The notes beneath the pieces were generated by a model. It saw nothing but the letters and a program-made list of their open reading frames with translations. It made no database searches and had not been told where the DNA came from. A DNA stretch of 64,000 nt from Carya illinoinensis (Eukaryota > Streptophyta > Magnoliopsida > Fagales > Juglandaceae). A program made the position numbers and the translations under genes. Positions 50,132 through 62,020 of the stretch are shown one piece after another. Position 1 is the stretch's first letter. Every line of letters begins with the position of its first letter. The DNA lies in NCBI RefSeq assembly GCF_018687715.1, contig NC_056762.1, positions 39,202,864-39,266,863 on the forward strand, in the 5' to 3' direction.

Positions 50132-50738
50132 TTACCCTGGTTTTGAGGTCGTTTTCTTGTATTTTTTGGAGGATGGAGATTTGTGGTGGAAGTGATGGTC
50201 GTTGTTGGTGGGGATATTTCCGATTGTGATAAGGAATTTTTTAATGAAGAATTGAGCAACTTTTTGCCCTTTTTTCTCTTCTGTAAATTTCCAAATTGAT
50301 TGCAATTTCTGCTCTATGAATCAATTGGGCTTATCAATTTAAATGCCTCGAGATGGAACTAGATCGAGTATTTTTTACTGATCTGGCGTTATGGCCTAAA
50401 TTCATTAGCAGCATCAGACTTTGCAATTATACTGTCAACTTATTCTTATTGGCTCCAACATCCATAGTAATTGAACTCGAGGGAGCAAAATAGAGCTGTT
50501 GGCTTTTGTGGGTATTTCTGAATCTGATTACAGTAATTTATAGGAGGGAGCAAAATAGACTTCTCTCACGTAATTACAGTAATACCAAGTGTCTACACAA
50601 TCATCATCTAAAAAGCAGGATGTCCTTGTTCCCCTTCAACAAACTCTGCAATTTGATAATGAGGGTAATTGCAAGCTTATGATTTTAATCTAATCATGCT
50701 AAACTGTCTCTGTTTTTCATCTCAAAGATTTGTTGATT
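50132..50738. other. Short gap between convergent genes
   Basis: Holds the 3' regions of the STMP1-like gene (+) and of the membrane-protein gene (-). The part next to 50739 (CTGTCTCTGTTTTTCA at about 50704) recurs beside the truncated copy at about 62829, so the duplication extends past the stop codon. No other gene seen. Confidence 0.6.
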
Positions 50739-52982
50739 CTAGTCAATGGTTAGGTACAAGTCAATTGAATTTGAAGCTGCCTCACTCTCTGATGGAGAGG
50801 GATTGAGGGGCAAGGGCTTCTGCATGTAAAATGAACGCCATTCATCAATGCTTGCCATTTGATGAGGATCTAAACCGGGAAGTGCTCTGTGCTGTTGAAG
50901 TTCAAGAATCTTTTCAGCTTTACCAAGAATGTGAACTGCATGTCTCACGCTGTCTTCCCTCTCTTCAATGGAGCTGCTCAAACTCTTAGCGGATATAAAG
51001 CGTTGCAAGTTAGTGAGGCAAGCACCCAGTATATCAGAGATCATGGCAGCTACTGCTTCAAATAGTTTCTCACCTATCTGGTCATCTCTGCTTTGTCTGT
51101 TTAGCAGCATAGTTTGAGTTATCCTATACATGGAATTGGCAGCCAATACCTTGATAGGCCACTTCGAAGGACCATGCTTTAAACATTGTGGCGTGTGATT
51201 TTTGTGGAACTCCACAAGATTGTTCTTTGCAGTATCTGAGAGCTTTTCAAGTGCTTCCCTTGGGCTTTTTGCTTGAAGGGACAGTTTATGGAGATCAACA
51301 TCTAACCACTTGCGATAGAGTTCCACTCGTACCCACACCCCCTCTGCTGCCCTCCTGATGTTGATAAGTTCTTTTCTAGTGTCCAGGTTGTTTTCAACGA
51401 GTCTTACATATATCATACCTTCATTCACGCTACATATGAGTTCTTCAATTAATTTAGGGCTGATGTTAGGAAGTACTACTGCAATACTTGCTAGTGTAAC
51501 CACAGGAAGAGCCCAGCAATTTGGCGGTTCTTCAGAATCTAAAGACAGAACTTGGTTACTGTCAAACTCCACCACTCCCTTGAATTCTTGTGAAGATCTC
51601 TCCAAGAGTTTTATGAGGTATTTAGGCCGTCTCTTTTCCCCCATCCGAAACCAATAATCAGTAGGGTCACAACTGCGTTTCATCATCATCCCAACCATTG
51701 CATCCTCGCCTTCGAGATGCAAAACAAAACGGCCAAGATCCAGCTTTGAATTAGGCGGTGATTCTGAAGCTGATTCAGCATTCCTGAATCTAAACTTCAA
51801 TAACCCTTTGCAGCAGTTGCAGCATGATAAGATCCAGCTTACAAAGAAAATGGAAATGAATTGAATCCCTTTGCTAATTAGCACAATACCTATCTGCACT
51901 CCGATGCACAAGTTTAAGAAATGGTCTTTTGCATCATGGGCAAGTTTCCTGCAATGCCTCTTACGAATTCCTAGTAAAGTAAATGGGCACTCTTTCATCT
52001 CCACTAGGGTCTGGATCCAGTAGTTCTCTACCTTAAATGATTTTCGGCTGGTTTTATTTCCCCTTTTTGGGCTACTGAAATTGATGGCGATGAACCATCT
52101 ACAAGCTGGACCAACAGTACCGATTCCTACTGCAATTGTCTGTGTGACAAGAACTGAAGTGGTCGACCAATGATAATCAGATTCTCCGCTGCAAAATTTA
52201 AATGACCAGGGCATAAAGTGGGATCTAAGCATGGCTTGTGCTAAAGTTGCGGCGCTCAGAAGACAGAATGCTCCAGAAGCGGTGCATGTCACCGAACGCG
52301 CCATCACAAACTGGGGACTGCCTGTATGAGCCATCACCCAATACTTCATAAGATCCTTTCTAAGTTTGTCAACAACCGGCTTACTAGTTTCATTCGAGCC
52401 TTCCTTGAGAGCTAATTGGTGCCTTTTATTGTACTTGAGTTCCAAATACTGCTTAGTGTTTGGAACTGTAAGAGCAGAAAAACTCAAGAGGAGAAGCAAA
52501 ACAATCATTATAAACATGATGAAAACATGTTCTCCCCAGAAAACATAGATTACCCCAGTGGCTAATTGGATGCAAACATTCACAATAACAGTAATAACAA
52601 GTATTCCTAAGGCCACAATATTCGTAAACATATCGCTGTTCTCCATGGTGCCAAGAGAAGGCATAGAATTACCCATTACCGTACAGATGAGGATCGTGCT
52701 GCTGAGTTTTGCAAGCTGATCTTGCCGGCGGGGCATAGACGTGTTTAGATCCACGGACAGTTTGGTTGCCACCGCTAACAAGGTGAGGGAAGTAGCATTT
52801 AGAGAGGAGAATTTGCAGGGGAACCAGAACAACTGGCGGCGGATCCCTTGGATGACATCCGCGGCCATGGAGATGAGGAAGGCCAGGGATGCTGCTGCAA
52901 CGTAGAGGCCAATCCATGGCATTGGCTGGCTGAACTTCGTGTCATCCAGGTTGCCATCAATATTGCATCCGAGCTTACCCAT
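50739..52982 (-). CDS. Multi-pass membrane protein of unknown function, 747 residues
   Basis: An intact intronless frame starting MGKLGCNIDGNLDDTKFSQP. Hydrophobic, probably membrane-spanning segments lie at about 22-44 (WIGLYVAAASLAFLIS), 120-147, 151-172 (FIMFIMIVLLLLLSFSALTV), one or two between 235 and 300, and about 350-385 (GVQIGIVLISKGIQFISIFF). The remaining 360 residues are soluble and end IDEWRSFYMQKPLPLNPSPS followed by an acidic tail. I do not recognise a named domain. A second copy of the C-terminal third, with many synonymous-looking changes, sits at 62861-63503, so this is a small local family. Conservation of the tail between copies suggests it matters. Location and role are unknown. 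Confidence 0.85.
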   Translation of the reverse strand: MGKLGCNIDGNLDDTKFSQPMPWIGLYVAAASLAFLISMAADVIQGIRRQLFWFPCKFSSLNATSLTLLAVATKLSVDLNTSMPRRQDQLAKLSSTILICTVMGNSMPSLGTMENSDMFTNIVALGILVITVIVNVCIQLATGVIYVFWGEHVFIMFIMIVLLLLLSFSALTVPNTKQYLELKYNKRHQLALKEGSNETSKPVVDKLRKDLMKYWVMAHTGSPQFVMARSVTCTASGAFCLLSAATLAQAMLRSHFMPWSFKFCSGESDYHWSTTSVLVTQTIAVGIGTVGPACRWFIAINFSSPKRGNKTSRKSFKVENYWIQTLVEMKECPFTLLGIRKRHCRKLAHDAKDHFLNLCIGVQIGIVLISKGIQFISIFFVSWILSCCNCCKGLLKFRFRNAESASESPPNSKLDLGRFVLHLEGEDAMVGMMMKRSCDPTDYWFRMGEKRRPKYLIKLLERSSQEFKGVVEFDSNQVLSLDSEEPPNCWALPVVTLASIAVVLPNISPKLIEELICSVNEGMIYVRLVENNLDTRKELINIRRAAEGVWVRVELYRKWLDVDLHKLSLQAKSPREALEKLSDTAKNNLVEFHKNHTPQCLKHGPSKWPIKVLAANSMYRITQTMLLNRQSRDDQIGEKLFEAVAAMISDILGACLTNLQRFISAKSLSSSIEEREDSVRHAVHILGKAEKILELQQHRALPGLDPHQMASIDEWRSFYMQKPLPLNPSPSESEAASNSIDLYLTID

Positions 52983-53755
52983 TTTCTTTCTTCCGTTTCC
53001 CTGTCAGGTGAGAGGCTTTGGATCTACTTTTTGTTATCGAATTATCCGATCTCTGACTTCGTGTTATCTTTTGACAATAAATATTGTCTTGTTATTGGAC
53101 CTCTGCTCCACATATTTTCCTGTCGGATGAGTTTAGTTGTTGTTTTTACTGCAGTTAAGGACATGATTGGTTTTTCCTTTGTCTTCCGTTTATTGATGTC
53201 GCCGTTACAGTATTTTGATTTATCTGAAGATGCACAAGCTTCTGTACCTCTAGAGATACAGATAAAAGATTATGCGACTGCGACATAAATAAATTCCTCA
53301 AGTCGATATTTATTATTAATACATGTCCAATCCTCCTTGGGGGCCCCTTATTGGTCATTTCAGATTTCAGGGACACAAACTCTCACATTCCACGAAAATA
53401 TAATTTAATTTAATAGAATAAGAATTCATAATTTATGTCCTTCACGTTATCCCTTAACAAAGCATCACATTGACTTGTTAAAAAAGTTATATATTCAAAA
53501 CAAGATGGTACTGAAAAATATAAAAAGAGAAATACTAAAAATCTAAATTCTTTCTACCATTTTATGTTTATATTTTTAATTTTTTAAATAAGTTAAATGA
53601 TATTATAATGTTGTGTCACATCAAAAAATAAAATAAGTGATAAATTAAGGAGACATGTTAACATTTCTTATAAGAAAAATATAAATCCAATCACGTCGAA
53701 TCGCTGATGGTGTAGAATATAGGTGTGGAGGGTATATATATATATATTTTTTTAA
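52983..53755. other. Upstream region of the membrane-protein gene
   Basis: Contains the promoter side of the 50739-52982 gene (-). Open frames here are short and overlap its antisense strand. AT-rich toward the LINE boundary at about 53755. Confidence 0.5.
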
Positions 53756-54060
53756 GAAAAAGATAAAGGTCACATGTCCACGAATGACTTCCTCCCAATT
53801 TTATTAATAGCCCTCACTTGTGACGGAGGAAAACCGTGGTTACAACCTGATGCCTGGGGGTTACAGCAAGACCCAAAACTCAGGCGTAAAAAATAAAGGA
53901 CACCCAAACAAAGTATAAAGGAAAACATGACTCCTAGACCCAAAACCAAACTTAAGAAAAAAGGAAACACCTGCAAAAGAAAACCACCTGCAAAAGAAAA
54001 CTACCAACAAGTAAGGATAAAGTAATGCGAACCAAAACAAAAACATACCTGGAAAAGCCA

Positions 54061-54515
54061 CTACGAAGTACGAAGATAGGGAATGCCAAGTCTATCCATA
54101 CAAAGAAGACCCCTAAGGTTACTAGGCAAACCGTGATCCCCTGCCCACTCCATGTTTGAACCTCCAGCACCTTGCTTGGCAAGATAGTCTGCCACATCGT
54201 TACCTTCACGATAAATATGTTTCATCGTATACTCCATGCAAGAAAGGTAGACATGTAATTCATATAAAAAATCCTCTAAGTACCAAATATTACAAGTTCC
54301 TTTAGTGACCCAAATGACAAGGAGTTGAGAATCAGTCTCAATCTGAATCCTAACAAACCCAAGCTGATAACAACGACGAACCCCTTCCACTAAGCTTCTC
54401 ATTTCCGCAAAATTATTGAACCTCTGTTCCAGAAAGACAGAATAAGCAGCCAGAAGCTTACCACCTGCATCTCGAATCACACCCCTGCACCTGCCATCCC
54501 AGGGTTTCCAAAACT
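54061..54515 (-). pseudogene. LINE RNase H domain, separated 3' part
   Basis: IRDAGGKLLAAYSVFLEQRF, IQIETDSQLLVIWV and YREGNDVADYLAKQGAGG are the later RNase H motifs (Asp of ETDS; NDVADYLA). The start of the domain lies beyond the solo LTR at 57862. Just downstream of the LTR the reading frame also carries a small indel near 54483, so the domain was probably already dead or has decayed since. Confidence 0.82.
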
Positions 54516-54520
54516 ACTTC
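54516..54520. repeat. Target-site duplication of solo LTR, left
   Basis: ACTTC, identical to 57857-57861. Confidence 0.85.
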
Positions 54521-54805
54521 TGTAACAGCCCGCTAAAAATTCAATTGTGAAATTTCTATTAACTTTAAGAATCTCGTGAAAACCCCATAAGTTTTCATGA
54601 ATCTATTAATCGTATAGGTTTTTGTCTAATTATATAGTTAGTGTTATTATTTACTATGGTATCAGAAGTGTGTTTTTGATTATTGGAGATAGTTAGAAGT
54701 GTCAAAATGTATTATGGTTTGTGCCATTAGACTCGGAGGGTTATTTAAAATCTTATGGCGCAATAACATTTTTTCATATTTTCGGACAAAACGTCTGTTC
54801 AAAAC

Positions 54806-54985
54806 TGTAGATATTATTGGATAAAAAGAAATATCTTGAGGTAATTTTCGTGAATATTATTGGGTAAAAATATTTTGAGTTGATTTTTATAGATATTATT
54901 AGATAAAAATATCTTAAGTTGATTTTTTGTAGATATTATTCGATAGAATATTATGAGATAATCTTTTATAGATATTTTGGGTAGG
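54806..54985. repeat. Tandem repeat in solo LTR, about four units
   Basis: A unit of roughly 45-55 bases built on GATATTATT-G-TAAAAATATCTTGAG-T-ATTTT recurs about four times. The translated minus strand shows the same periodicity (NQLKIFLSNNIYK, NQLKIFLPNNIHE). Confidence 0.75.
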
Positions 54986-56939
54986 AGAAAACTACACTCA
55001 ACTCTCAACTCCAGCCTCATCTCTTCCATATCTCATCCATAAGTATCTCCAGCCACCTCTCCCCACGAAATTATCTTCATTTACACCTTTCATTGAAAGA
55101 ATATCAAACACTCTCTTTCGTACAGCTTTTAGGAGGTCTTTTGAACACCCATTTCGAAGCTCTTGTAAGTGTTTTATCATAAAGTATCCTTCATATAAGT
55201 TGTTCCTTTTTGAGTCTAGTTTACAGGGATATATTATTTGCCCCATTTGAAGATTATTTGGTCAGTCAAATATTATATAAACTATAGAAAAGTCATTCTG
55301 GGAGATAAACTGGAGAATATATTATAGTTTGGAGTTTTTGACCAAGCTAATGGATAGATATTGGTCCGAAATTTTTATGGAGTATTGTTAACATGTGTAT
55401 ATGATTATTGGTTGAGGATTTTTGCATGATTAAAGGTTTTGATGAAAGATTTTCTTAGATTTAGAAACTTAGAAACTGGAAGAGGAAAAACAGTTTCTGT
55501 TTTGAGAAAGTTTAACTCTTTGGTGGTCTAAACCTATTCCAATGACTTTGATAATTTTATTGGAGGATCCTAAGCATCTTATATACATGTTATAGTATTA
55601 TTTTGAAGATATTTGATGTTAGTTTCAAATATATGAAATTTTATGCAAAAAGATATTCAGATAAGACAAAGTGTGGATATTCTTGGCTAAATTTATGTTT
55701 TGGTTAATTTCTAACCATGTGATCTTGAATTAGAAGCTTATATATATTTTAGGACATCTTTTTAAACCATGTGATGGTTTGGTTTGAAGATTATATATTT
55801 ATAAGTCATAGATCAAGAGATTTATCAAAACTAGTTGAGGAAAAAGTTTCTGTTTTTGGACTAAGTGTAAAACCAAAAACTCCAAATGTTATTTTGTGAT
55901 TTTGGTGGCTTTAATTTGATGATTTAAAGCATGGTTGATGTTAGGATGATATTATGAATATGTTAGAAGTAAGATTTGATTTTTGAAATTCTTGGAGATG
56001 TTTTGATTTAAGGTCAAAACTTGTGATTCAAGTGCTTGGATCTTTTTATAAAAAAGTTTGGTGTTAATTATTAGCTTTTTTTAAATGGATGTTTTAAGTA
56101 TGGTTTTGAACTTAGGATTGGAAGATGTTTGTTGTAAAATTTTGGTTTAAACATGAGTTTTGAAGTTGGAAGGAATTGCAACAAAAATCAAGGGAAATGG
56201 CCTATGGATGTTTCGGCCATAGTGTGTTCTTCATAGTTGTGTTTTGTTTTAAATTTTTCTGAGTTGATATTTAAGTTTAGGACAAAATTTACATGAGGAA
56301 TGTAAATTTTAGAAATTTTGGAGTTAGTATGCAAAATCCTTAAGTTATGGGTAAAACGGTCATTTTCCCACATGTAGAGAGTAAAATGAAAATTTTACTC
56401 TTTAAGTTAGTATTTTCCATATTTCAAATTATTAGTGATTTAGTTCTAACTTTTAGAATCACTAATTACAGTTCCTCGTGGTCACACTTGAAGTTTTATA
56501 AGAAACGCGGAGATCGAAGTAAGTTAGCTTTTAACTTACTAGCAGTCTACTGTGTATGTGTGCTAAGTAAAGGAATTACAGTGTATGTATGTGTGTTATC
56601 ATATATGTCATGCCATGCCAAATTATCACGTAATTGTCTATTATACAGAATGTATTCTGTCATCAATTTTTATCTGTTACATAATATATTTTGTTATGTA
56701 TTACTGTACATTACAAGTACGTCATGCTAAGTATGCCATTTATTACATGTATGTCAAGTCATGTAATATTCACTGTTGCAAGTATGTCATGTTAAATATG
56801 TTGTCTATTATATGTTATGTCATGTTACGAAATGTTTCTATCTCAAGTTGGTCATGTATTTCAAGTTATGCTCAAGTCAAGTTATGTTACGTCAGGGCTT
56901 TAGTCCTTTCGTATTTCAGTCACGTTTCATCTTGATTAC

Positions 56940-57250
56940 TTATGTATGGGGTCACAGCAATTGTGACGTATACACTACGTGAGACACAGCAATTGTGACA
57001 CGTAAAATACATGGGGCCACAACAACTGTGGAGTATGTATTTAAGCAGTTAAAGAATAAGTTTCCGTATAATACATAGGGTCACAACAACTGTGGAGTAT
57101 GTATTTTTCATGTTAAGTCAAGTTTGTGTAAAATACATGGGGCCACAACAACTGTGGAGTATGTATTTTTCATGTTAAGTCAAGTTTCAGAACAAGTTCA
57201 TGATAAGTCAAGTTTCAGATCAAGTTCATGTCAAGTCAAGTTCAGTTAAT
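56940..57250. repeat. Tandem repeat block near the solo LTR end
   Basis: GGGCCACAACAACTGTGGAG (or GGGTCACA variants) followed by TATGTATTT occurs at about 57012, 57078 and 57140, with two more diverged copies at about 56949 and 56977. Each contains the short palindrome CAACAACTGTGG. GTTCATG/TAAGTCAAGTTTCAG units follow to about 57250. Confidence 0.8.
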
Positions 57251-57856
57251 GTTTCAATTTAAGTTATGTTAATTATGCTATGTTGTACGCCAAGTTATAC
57301 TTTAATTACTTATGAATTTGATTATGCATTTATACTTTTACTGTCATGCATGCATCATTAGCTTGTGTGGAAGTTTTTTTTTTAACTTACTAAGATTTGT
57401 AATCAAATCTCACTTTGGTAGTCCCAACTACCATTCCCCCCGAATGGTAGATCTTGTTACAGGATCTGAAGGAGAATCAGGAGCTGATCAACTAGACATA
57501 GTTGACTAAGCGACGGTGCGACGTCAATGTTAATATAGTAGTTAACGTAAATTACTACTTGTACAATGGGGTTGCATCTTTAGTACTTTTTGGATCATAA
57601 CCATTTTGGACTAGTGTTGTGATCTATTCAATGGGTCTTTATGTATGAAGTATGTTTTAAGCATTTGAGATATTTTCAATTTGGTGCATAGTATTGCTAA
57701 AGAAAAAAATTATCCGCTGCGAATATTGCATAATGTTAGATGCATGTTAGGAACATTGCATCTTATATGTCATGAACGGGGGCAGGTAACCTTATGTTGC
57801 ATGTCTCGAAGCTTCAAATGTCCGTCCGATCCCAAACGGAATTTGGGGGCGTCACA

Positions 57857-57861
57857 ACTTC
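57857..57861. repeat. Target-site duplication of solo LTR, right
   Basis: ACTTC, identical to 54516-54520; it marks the point where the LINE sequence resumes. Confidence 0.85.
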
Positions 57862-58405
57862 CATCAATATTCAGCTTCACCCAATCCTGAGGGGGTTGAG
57901 TCCACTGCACCACTCTGACTTTCTTCGGGATCATTGGTAAAACTGGAATATCCAGGCGAGTAAGAATATCTACATCCTCGTTGGAAATCTTGGAAACTCT
58001 CATAGTCAACTGCATAATATTCTTAATCCAATATTTAATAGCCTGCCAAACCTCCTCAGCCTTGTAATACTTATCTTCATATCTAGCTTTACATCTCCTA
58101 TCCCATATCTTCCAAGAAATAATAGAGGGTATGAACCCAAAAATAATCCTTAGTTGTGAAGACTTGCTAGCGCGCCGGAACCAAAAATTAATTTGCTCTT
58201 TCCAAGTTTGGAAAATTCCCATATAAACACCCAAGTGAGTCGCAGCTAGACGCCAAATTTGTCTAGCAAAATCACTAGAACAAAGAACATGATTCAAGTC
58301 CTCTGTATGACCTCGAGAACAACAGTTGCATTTTGAAACAATGGGGATACCAGCCATTCTGATCTTCTCATCTACGCTCAAGCAATTGTGAATAACCTTC
58401 CACAT
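57862..58405 (-). pseudogene. LINE zinc-binding domain and start of RNase H
   Basis: MWKVIHNCLSVDEKIR and CNCCSRGHTEDLNHVLC match the reverse-transcriptase zinc-binding domain that follows RT in plant LINEs. The frame then reaches QDWVKLNIDGS, the first RNase H strand with its catalytic Asp. The solo LTR begins directly after this point, so residues read beyond 57861 belong to the LTR. Confidence 0.82.
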
Positions 58406-58576
58406 TATAATGGAAATTTTCTTAGGGGGATAATTATGTCAAATCCAAGTAGCCCAAGTTAAGGAAGGCGCGCGAACCCTTATTCAATCCCAAGCACTTT
58501 TTGTAGTAAAGTTTCCATCATCTGCTTTCAACCAGATTAAACCATCCTGACCATCCTTTCTTTTAGCCAAGAACTG

Positions 58577-61526
58577 CTACAAATCAAAAGCTTTTTGATG
58601 ACCCACCAGCCTTTCTAGAAGAGAGATATCCCACCCATTTTCAATTCGACACTCTTTAATTTTCAACTTAGGATTTGTCAAAACAGGATGATTGCGAAGA
58701 AGAGGAACCCACTCCTCCCAATTATCATACCAGAACGAAATATTTCCTTCTCTCACCATCCATTTAGATCTATTTAAAACCTTTGGAATGCATTTGGCAA
58801 TCGACTTCCAAAAACGAGTTCCCTTAATGGGCTCCAAAAGGGATAAATGTTTACCCTTAGCGTACTTTTCTCTAAAGAAATGAGCCCATAAAGAATTGCC
58901 TTTAATGAGATGCTAGACCAATTTCCAATGCAAAGCCTCTTGAATATCGCTAAAATCCCTAATGCTCGAACCTCATTTATCAGGAGGTCTATAAATATGA
59001 GTCCAAGAAATCCATTTCTTTTTCCCTTTGCCATCAGAATCACCCCAAAAGAAAGAACTCAAAAGTCTATTAAGAGATTTGATCACTACCTTTGGAACAT
59101 GTAAAACAGCAAAAAGATGAATGGCCATACTACACAGAACATGACGAAGAAGAATAAGGCGACCACCCGCAGAAAGCAGTTTCATTTTCCAACCTGCGAT
59201 TTTCTTTTTTACTTTCCCAAGAAGCTCACCAAAATCAGAAACCCTCAATTTACCCACCACAATAGGCACACCCAAGTACTTAAAAGGAAAAGAGCCTTCC
59301 AAAAAGCCAGAGAGACGAATAAGAGAATTCTTTCTGTAGGTCGGGATCTTTTTAGAGAAATAAATAGCGCTCTTCTCCATGTTGAGAACTTGGCCTCCAA
59401 TTCTCATAAAGCTGCAAAACCTTCATTAGATTCCTTAAAGACCTCCGACCACCATTAGCAAAAATGACTATATCATCAGCATACATAAGATGAGAAATAA
59501 TAAGGGTACCTTTGGCTTGAGTAAAGTGACCAATTTTTCCATGCTCGAAAGACTACTTAAGAAGACGAGAGAGCACCTCTTGCATAATGATAAACAAGTA
59601 GGGAGAGAGAGGATCTCATTGTCTCAGACCACGACCATCTTTAAAGAAACCCATGGAAGTACCATTCATATTAATTGAATACTAAAGAGTGGTAATACAC
59701 TCCTTAATCAACTCATAGAAATGGGGAGAGAAACCAAAAGAAACCAAGGCATGTAAAAGAAAATTCCAGTCCACTCTATCATAATCTTTCGACATATCAA
59801 GTTTAACCATAATATTACCACCATTTGATTTTTTGTGAATAGAATGCACCATCTCTTGAGTTAAACTAATGTTCTCAAAGATACTACATCCTGGAAGAAA
59901 AGTCCCTTGCTCTTGAGAAATCATCTTAGAAAGAAGCTTAGTCATGCGACCCACTATAGTTTTTGCACAAATCTTATAAACCACCATGCAAAGACTAATA
60001 GGTTTAAACTTGTCAAAGCCAGTGGGTTTATCCATTTTAGGAATAAGAACAATAGAAGAGGCCGTATAAAACCTGGGAAGCGACTTATTATGAAAAAAAT
60101 CCAAAAAAACTTCCAACAGGTCTACATTGACAATATACCAGCATACTCGAAATAAACCAGAACCAAAACCATCCGGACCAGGACTACTATCAATAGGAAT
60201 ACTGAAGAGTGCAAGTTTAATATCCTCCATAGAAGGGGAACTACACAACTCCATATTCTCTTCCTCAATAATCACAGGGTAAATCAAATCACTTAAGTTA
60301 GGAAGCTCACGAGTGTCACTTTGACCCAGAAACAAATTAAAGTAATCCACAGCAGCCTTATGAATATCAAAAGGGGTATTAAAAGAAGTGCCATCAGCTA
60401 TGCACATGGTACTCACCCTTTGTTGATTTTTAGCATTTAGATAAGCATGACAAAATTTAGAGTTATCCCCATCAGATAACCAACTTTTCTTGGCTAAATG
60501 AAAAAGACGAGTATTTTCCCTATTCATCCAAATATCCAATTCCAATTTAGAAGTCAGGAGATCATTTTCATCTTCCTCATTAAACCTAGCTTGAAGACAA
60601 TTATCCAAATTTTCAATACGGTTCCCTAATTCAGAAATATTCTCCTTAGTGCTATAAAAAACCCGTTTATTCCAATCTCTAAGAGCCACCTTGAGCCCTT
60701 TTAATTTAATAGAAAGATTATTAAGCCCAGAACCATGCCCCTCTTGATTCCAAACCCCCTTCACCAAACTAAGAAAGTCAATATGATCAGTCCACATATA
60801 CTGAAATTTGAAAGAACTAGGACCATACCTGAAGGGGTCCTCCCCCGTTTTAATAATAAGAGGGGAATGATTCGACGTAGTGCGAGTCAAAACTTGGTAA
60901 AACATATTAGGAAAACAATTAAGTAAATTAGAATCAATAAAACAACGATCTAACCTTGCCCAACTGCGAGCCAAGCCGCTTTGATTGTTGCACCAAGTCA
61001 TTCACGGACCTTTAAAGCACATATCCATCAACCCACAAGTTTGAAGACAAAGATTGAAATCCTCCATCGCTGCAAAAAGACGGGGATGACCACCTCTTCT
61101 TTCCGAATCGTCTTTGATGATATTAAAGTCACCACAGAGAATCCACGGAAGATTTCCAGTATCCATAGCTTCCAAATTCTCCCAAAGCATCTTTCTTTCT
61201 AACTGACTACACTTAGCATAAACAAACGTAAGGATGAAATGAAACCCGTGCTCCTCAACTCTTACTGTCATAAATTGATTTGAAGCTCCCAAAAAATGAA
61301 TTGTAACGTTCGAGTTCCAGAACAACCAAATTTTACCATTATGTGCTTCATTAGTAGCAAAGAACTCATACCTCCATTGACCCAAAAAGGAAGGGATTTT
61401 TTCCTCATGCATAAACGGTTCAGCCAAGGCAACTATACTAGGCTTATAAGTTTTGATAATATTCTTAATTTGAATTTTGGAAGTTCCGACCCCTCTAATA
61501 TTCCAAAATAAAATAGGACTGATCAT
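58577..61526 (-). pseudogene. LINE ORF2: endonuclease and reverse transcriptase, with stops
   Basis: Endonuclease landmarks are ILFWNIRGVG, LAEPF and CGDFNIIKDDSERRGG, followed after a TGA (about 61002) by TWCNNQSG and ARLDRCF. Reverse transcriptase landmarks are DSSPGPDGFGSGLFR, ASSIVLIPK, KPISLCMVVYK, VKLDMSKDYDRVDW and, in a later frame, SHLMYADDIVIFA near 59465-59503. The TGA after CFKGP replaces a codon that is usually Arg, as expected from CpG decay. Further in-frame stops follow the open part at 59682, and the frame changes again at about 59407 and 58973. Not functional. Confidence 0.85.
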
Positions 61527-62020
61527 AGATTAAGTTTTAAGGGACGAATTACCGCCCTAGTGGAATTCCTTTTTTGAAACTTGCCCATGGACTTTCGCGG
61601 TCGTTATTCTGAGTCAGTGCAATACTCTTTTCTCATGTCCTCCTTAAAGCTGTCTTTCTCTATTTCCTAATCTGATTGGACTTCATTATTTAGCTCCTGC
61701 TCTCTCGTTTTAATAGCTTCCTCGTCATCATTTACATCTTCTATATAAACCTCATGCATGCTATGCCCAACCGTATTTTCAATGAGCAAAGAACACGTCC
61801 CTTCATACCTCTTCACCTCAGAATGGCCCCTAGGCAAAACCACTTCCATGATAGTCTCTTGAACCTTCAAACACTGGTCCATGTCCTCATCAGGTCCCTT
61901 CTCACCTTGGTTCATATGCTTTATAAATATATTTTTTTTCTGAGCTTTTCTTGTAATTACGATATTCATATGTGATGAGTGAGAGTTCTTAATAAGATTA
62001 TAAAAGTAATATTGATACAA

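Larger units (their letters stand above)
54521..57856 (+). mobile_element. Solo gypsy LTR, 3336 bases
   Basis: Begins TGTAACAGCCCGC and ends GGGGGCGTCACA, so it has TG..CA ends. ACTTC at 54516-54520 recurs exactly at 57857-57861 as a 5-bp target duplication. There is no internal coding sequence, primer-binding site or second LTR between, so it is the product of LTR-LTR recombination. Plus orientation is inferred because the GGGGGCGTCACA end matches the 3' end of the LTR in the gypsy element at 7816-17127. It is unusually long for an LTR and contains two tandem-repeat blocks. Confidence 0.85.
53756..62020 (-). mobile_element. L1-type LINE, decayed, split by a solo LTR
   Basis: Minus-strand domain order is endonuclease (about 61002-61526), reverse transcriptase (about 59000-61001), zinc-binding domain (about 58260-58405) and RNase H (57862 region, continued at 54061-54515). 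That is the order of plant L1 elements carrying an RNase H domain. The 3' end is near 53756, where the minus strand ends in an A/AT-rich tail. The upstream limit is unclear; an acidic open frame at 61667-62020 may be the end of ORF1. Multiple stops and frameshifts make it inactive. No target duplication could be found by eye. Confidence 0.85.

Noticed and set aside
57681..57890. Plus-strand frame of 69 residues
   Set aside because: Spans the solo LTR end and the LINE flank; chimeric by position.
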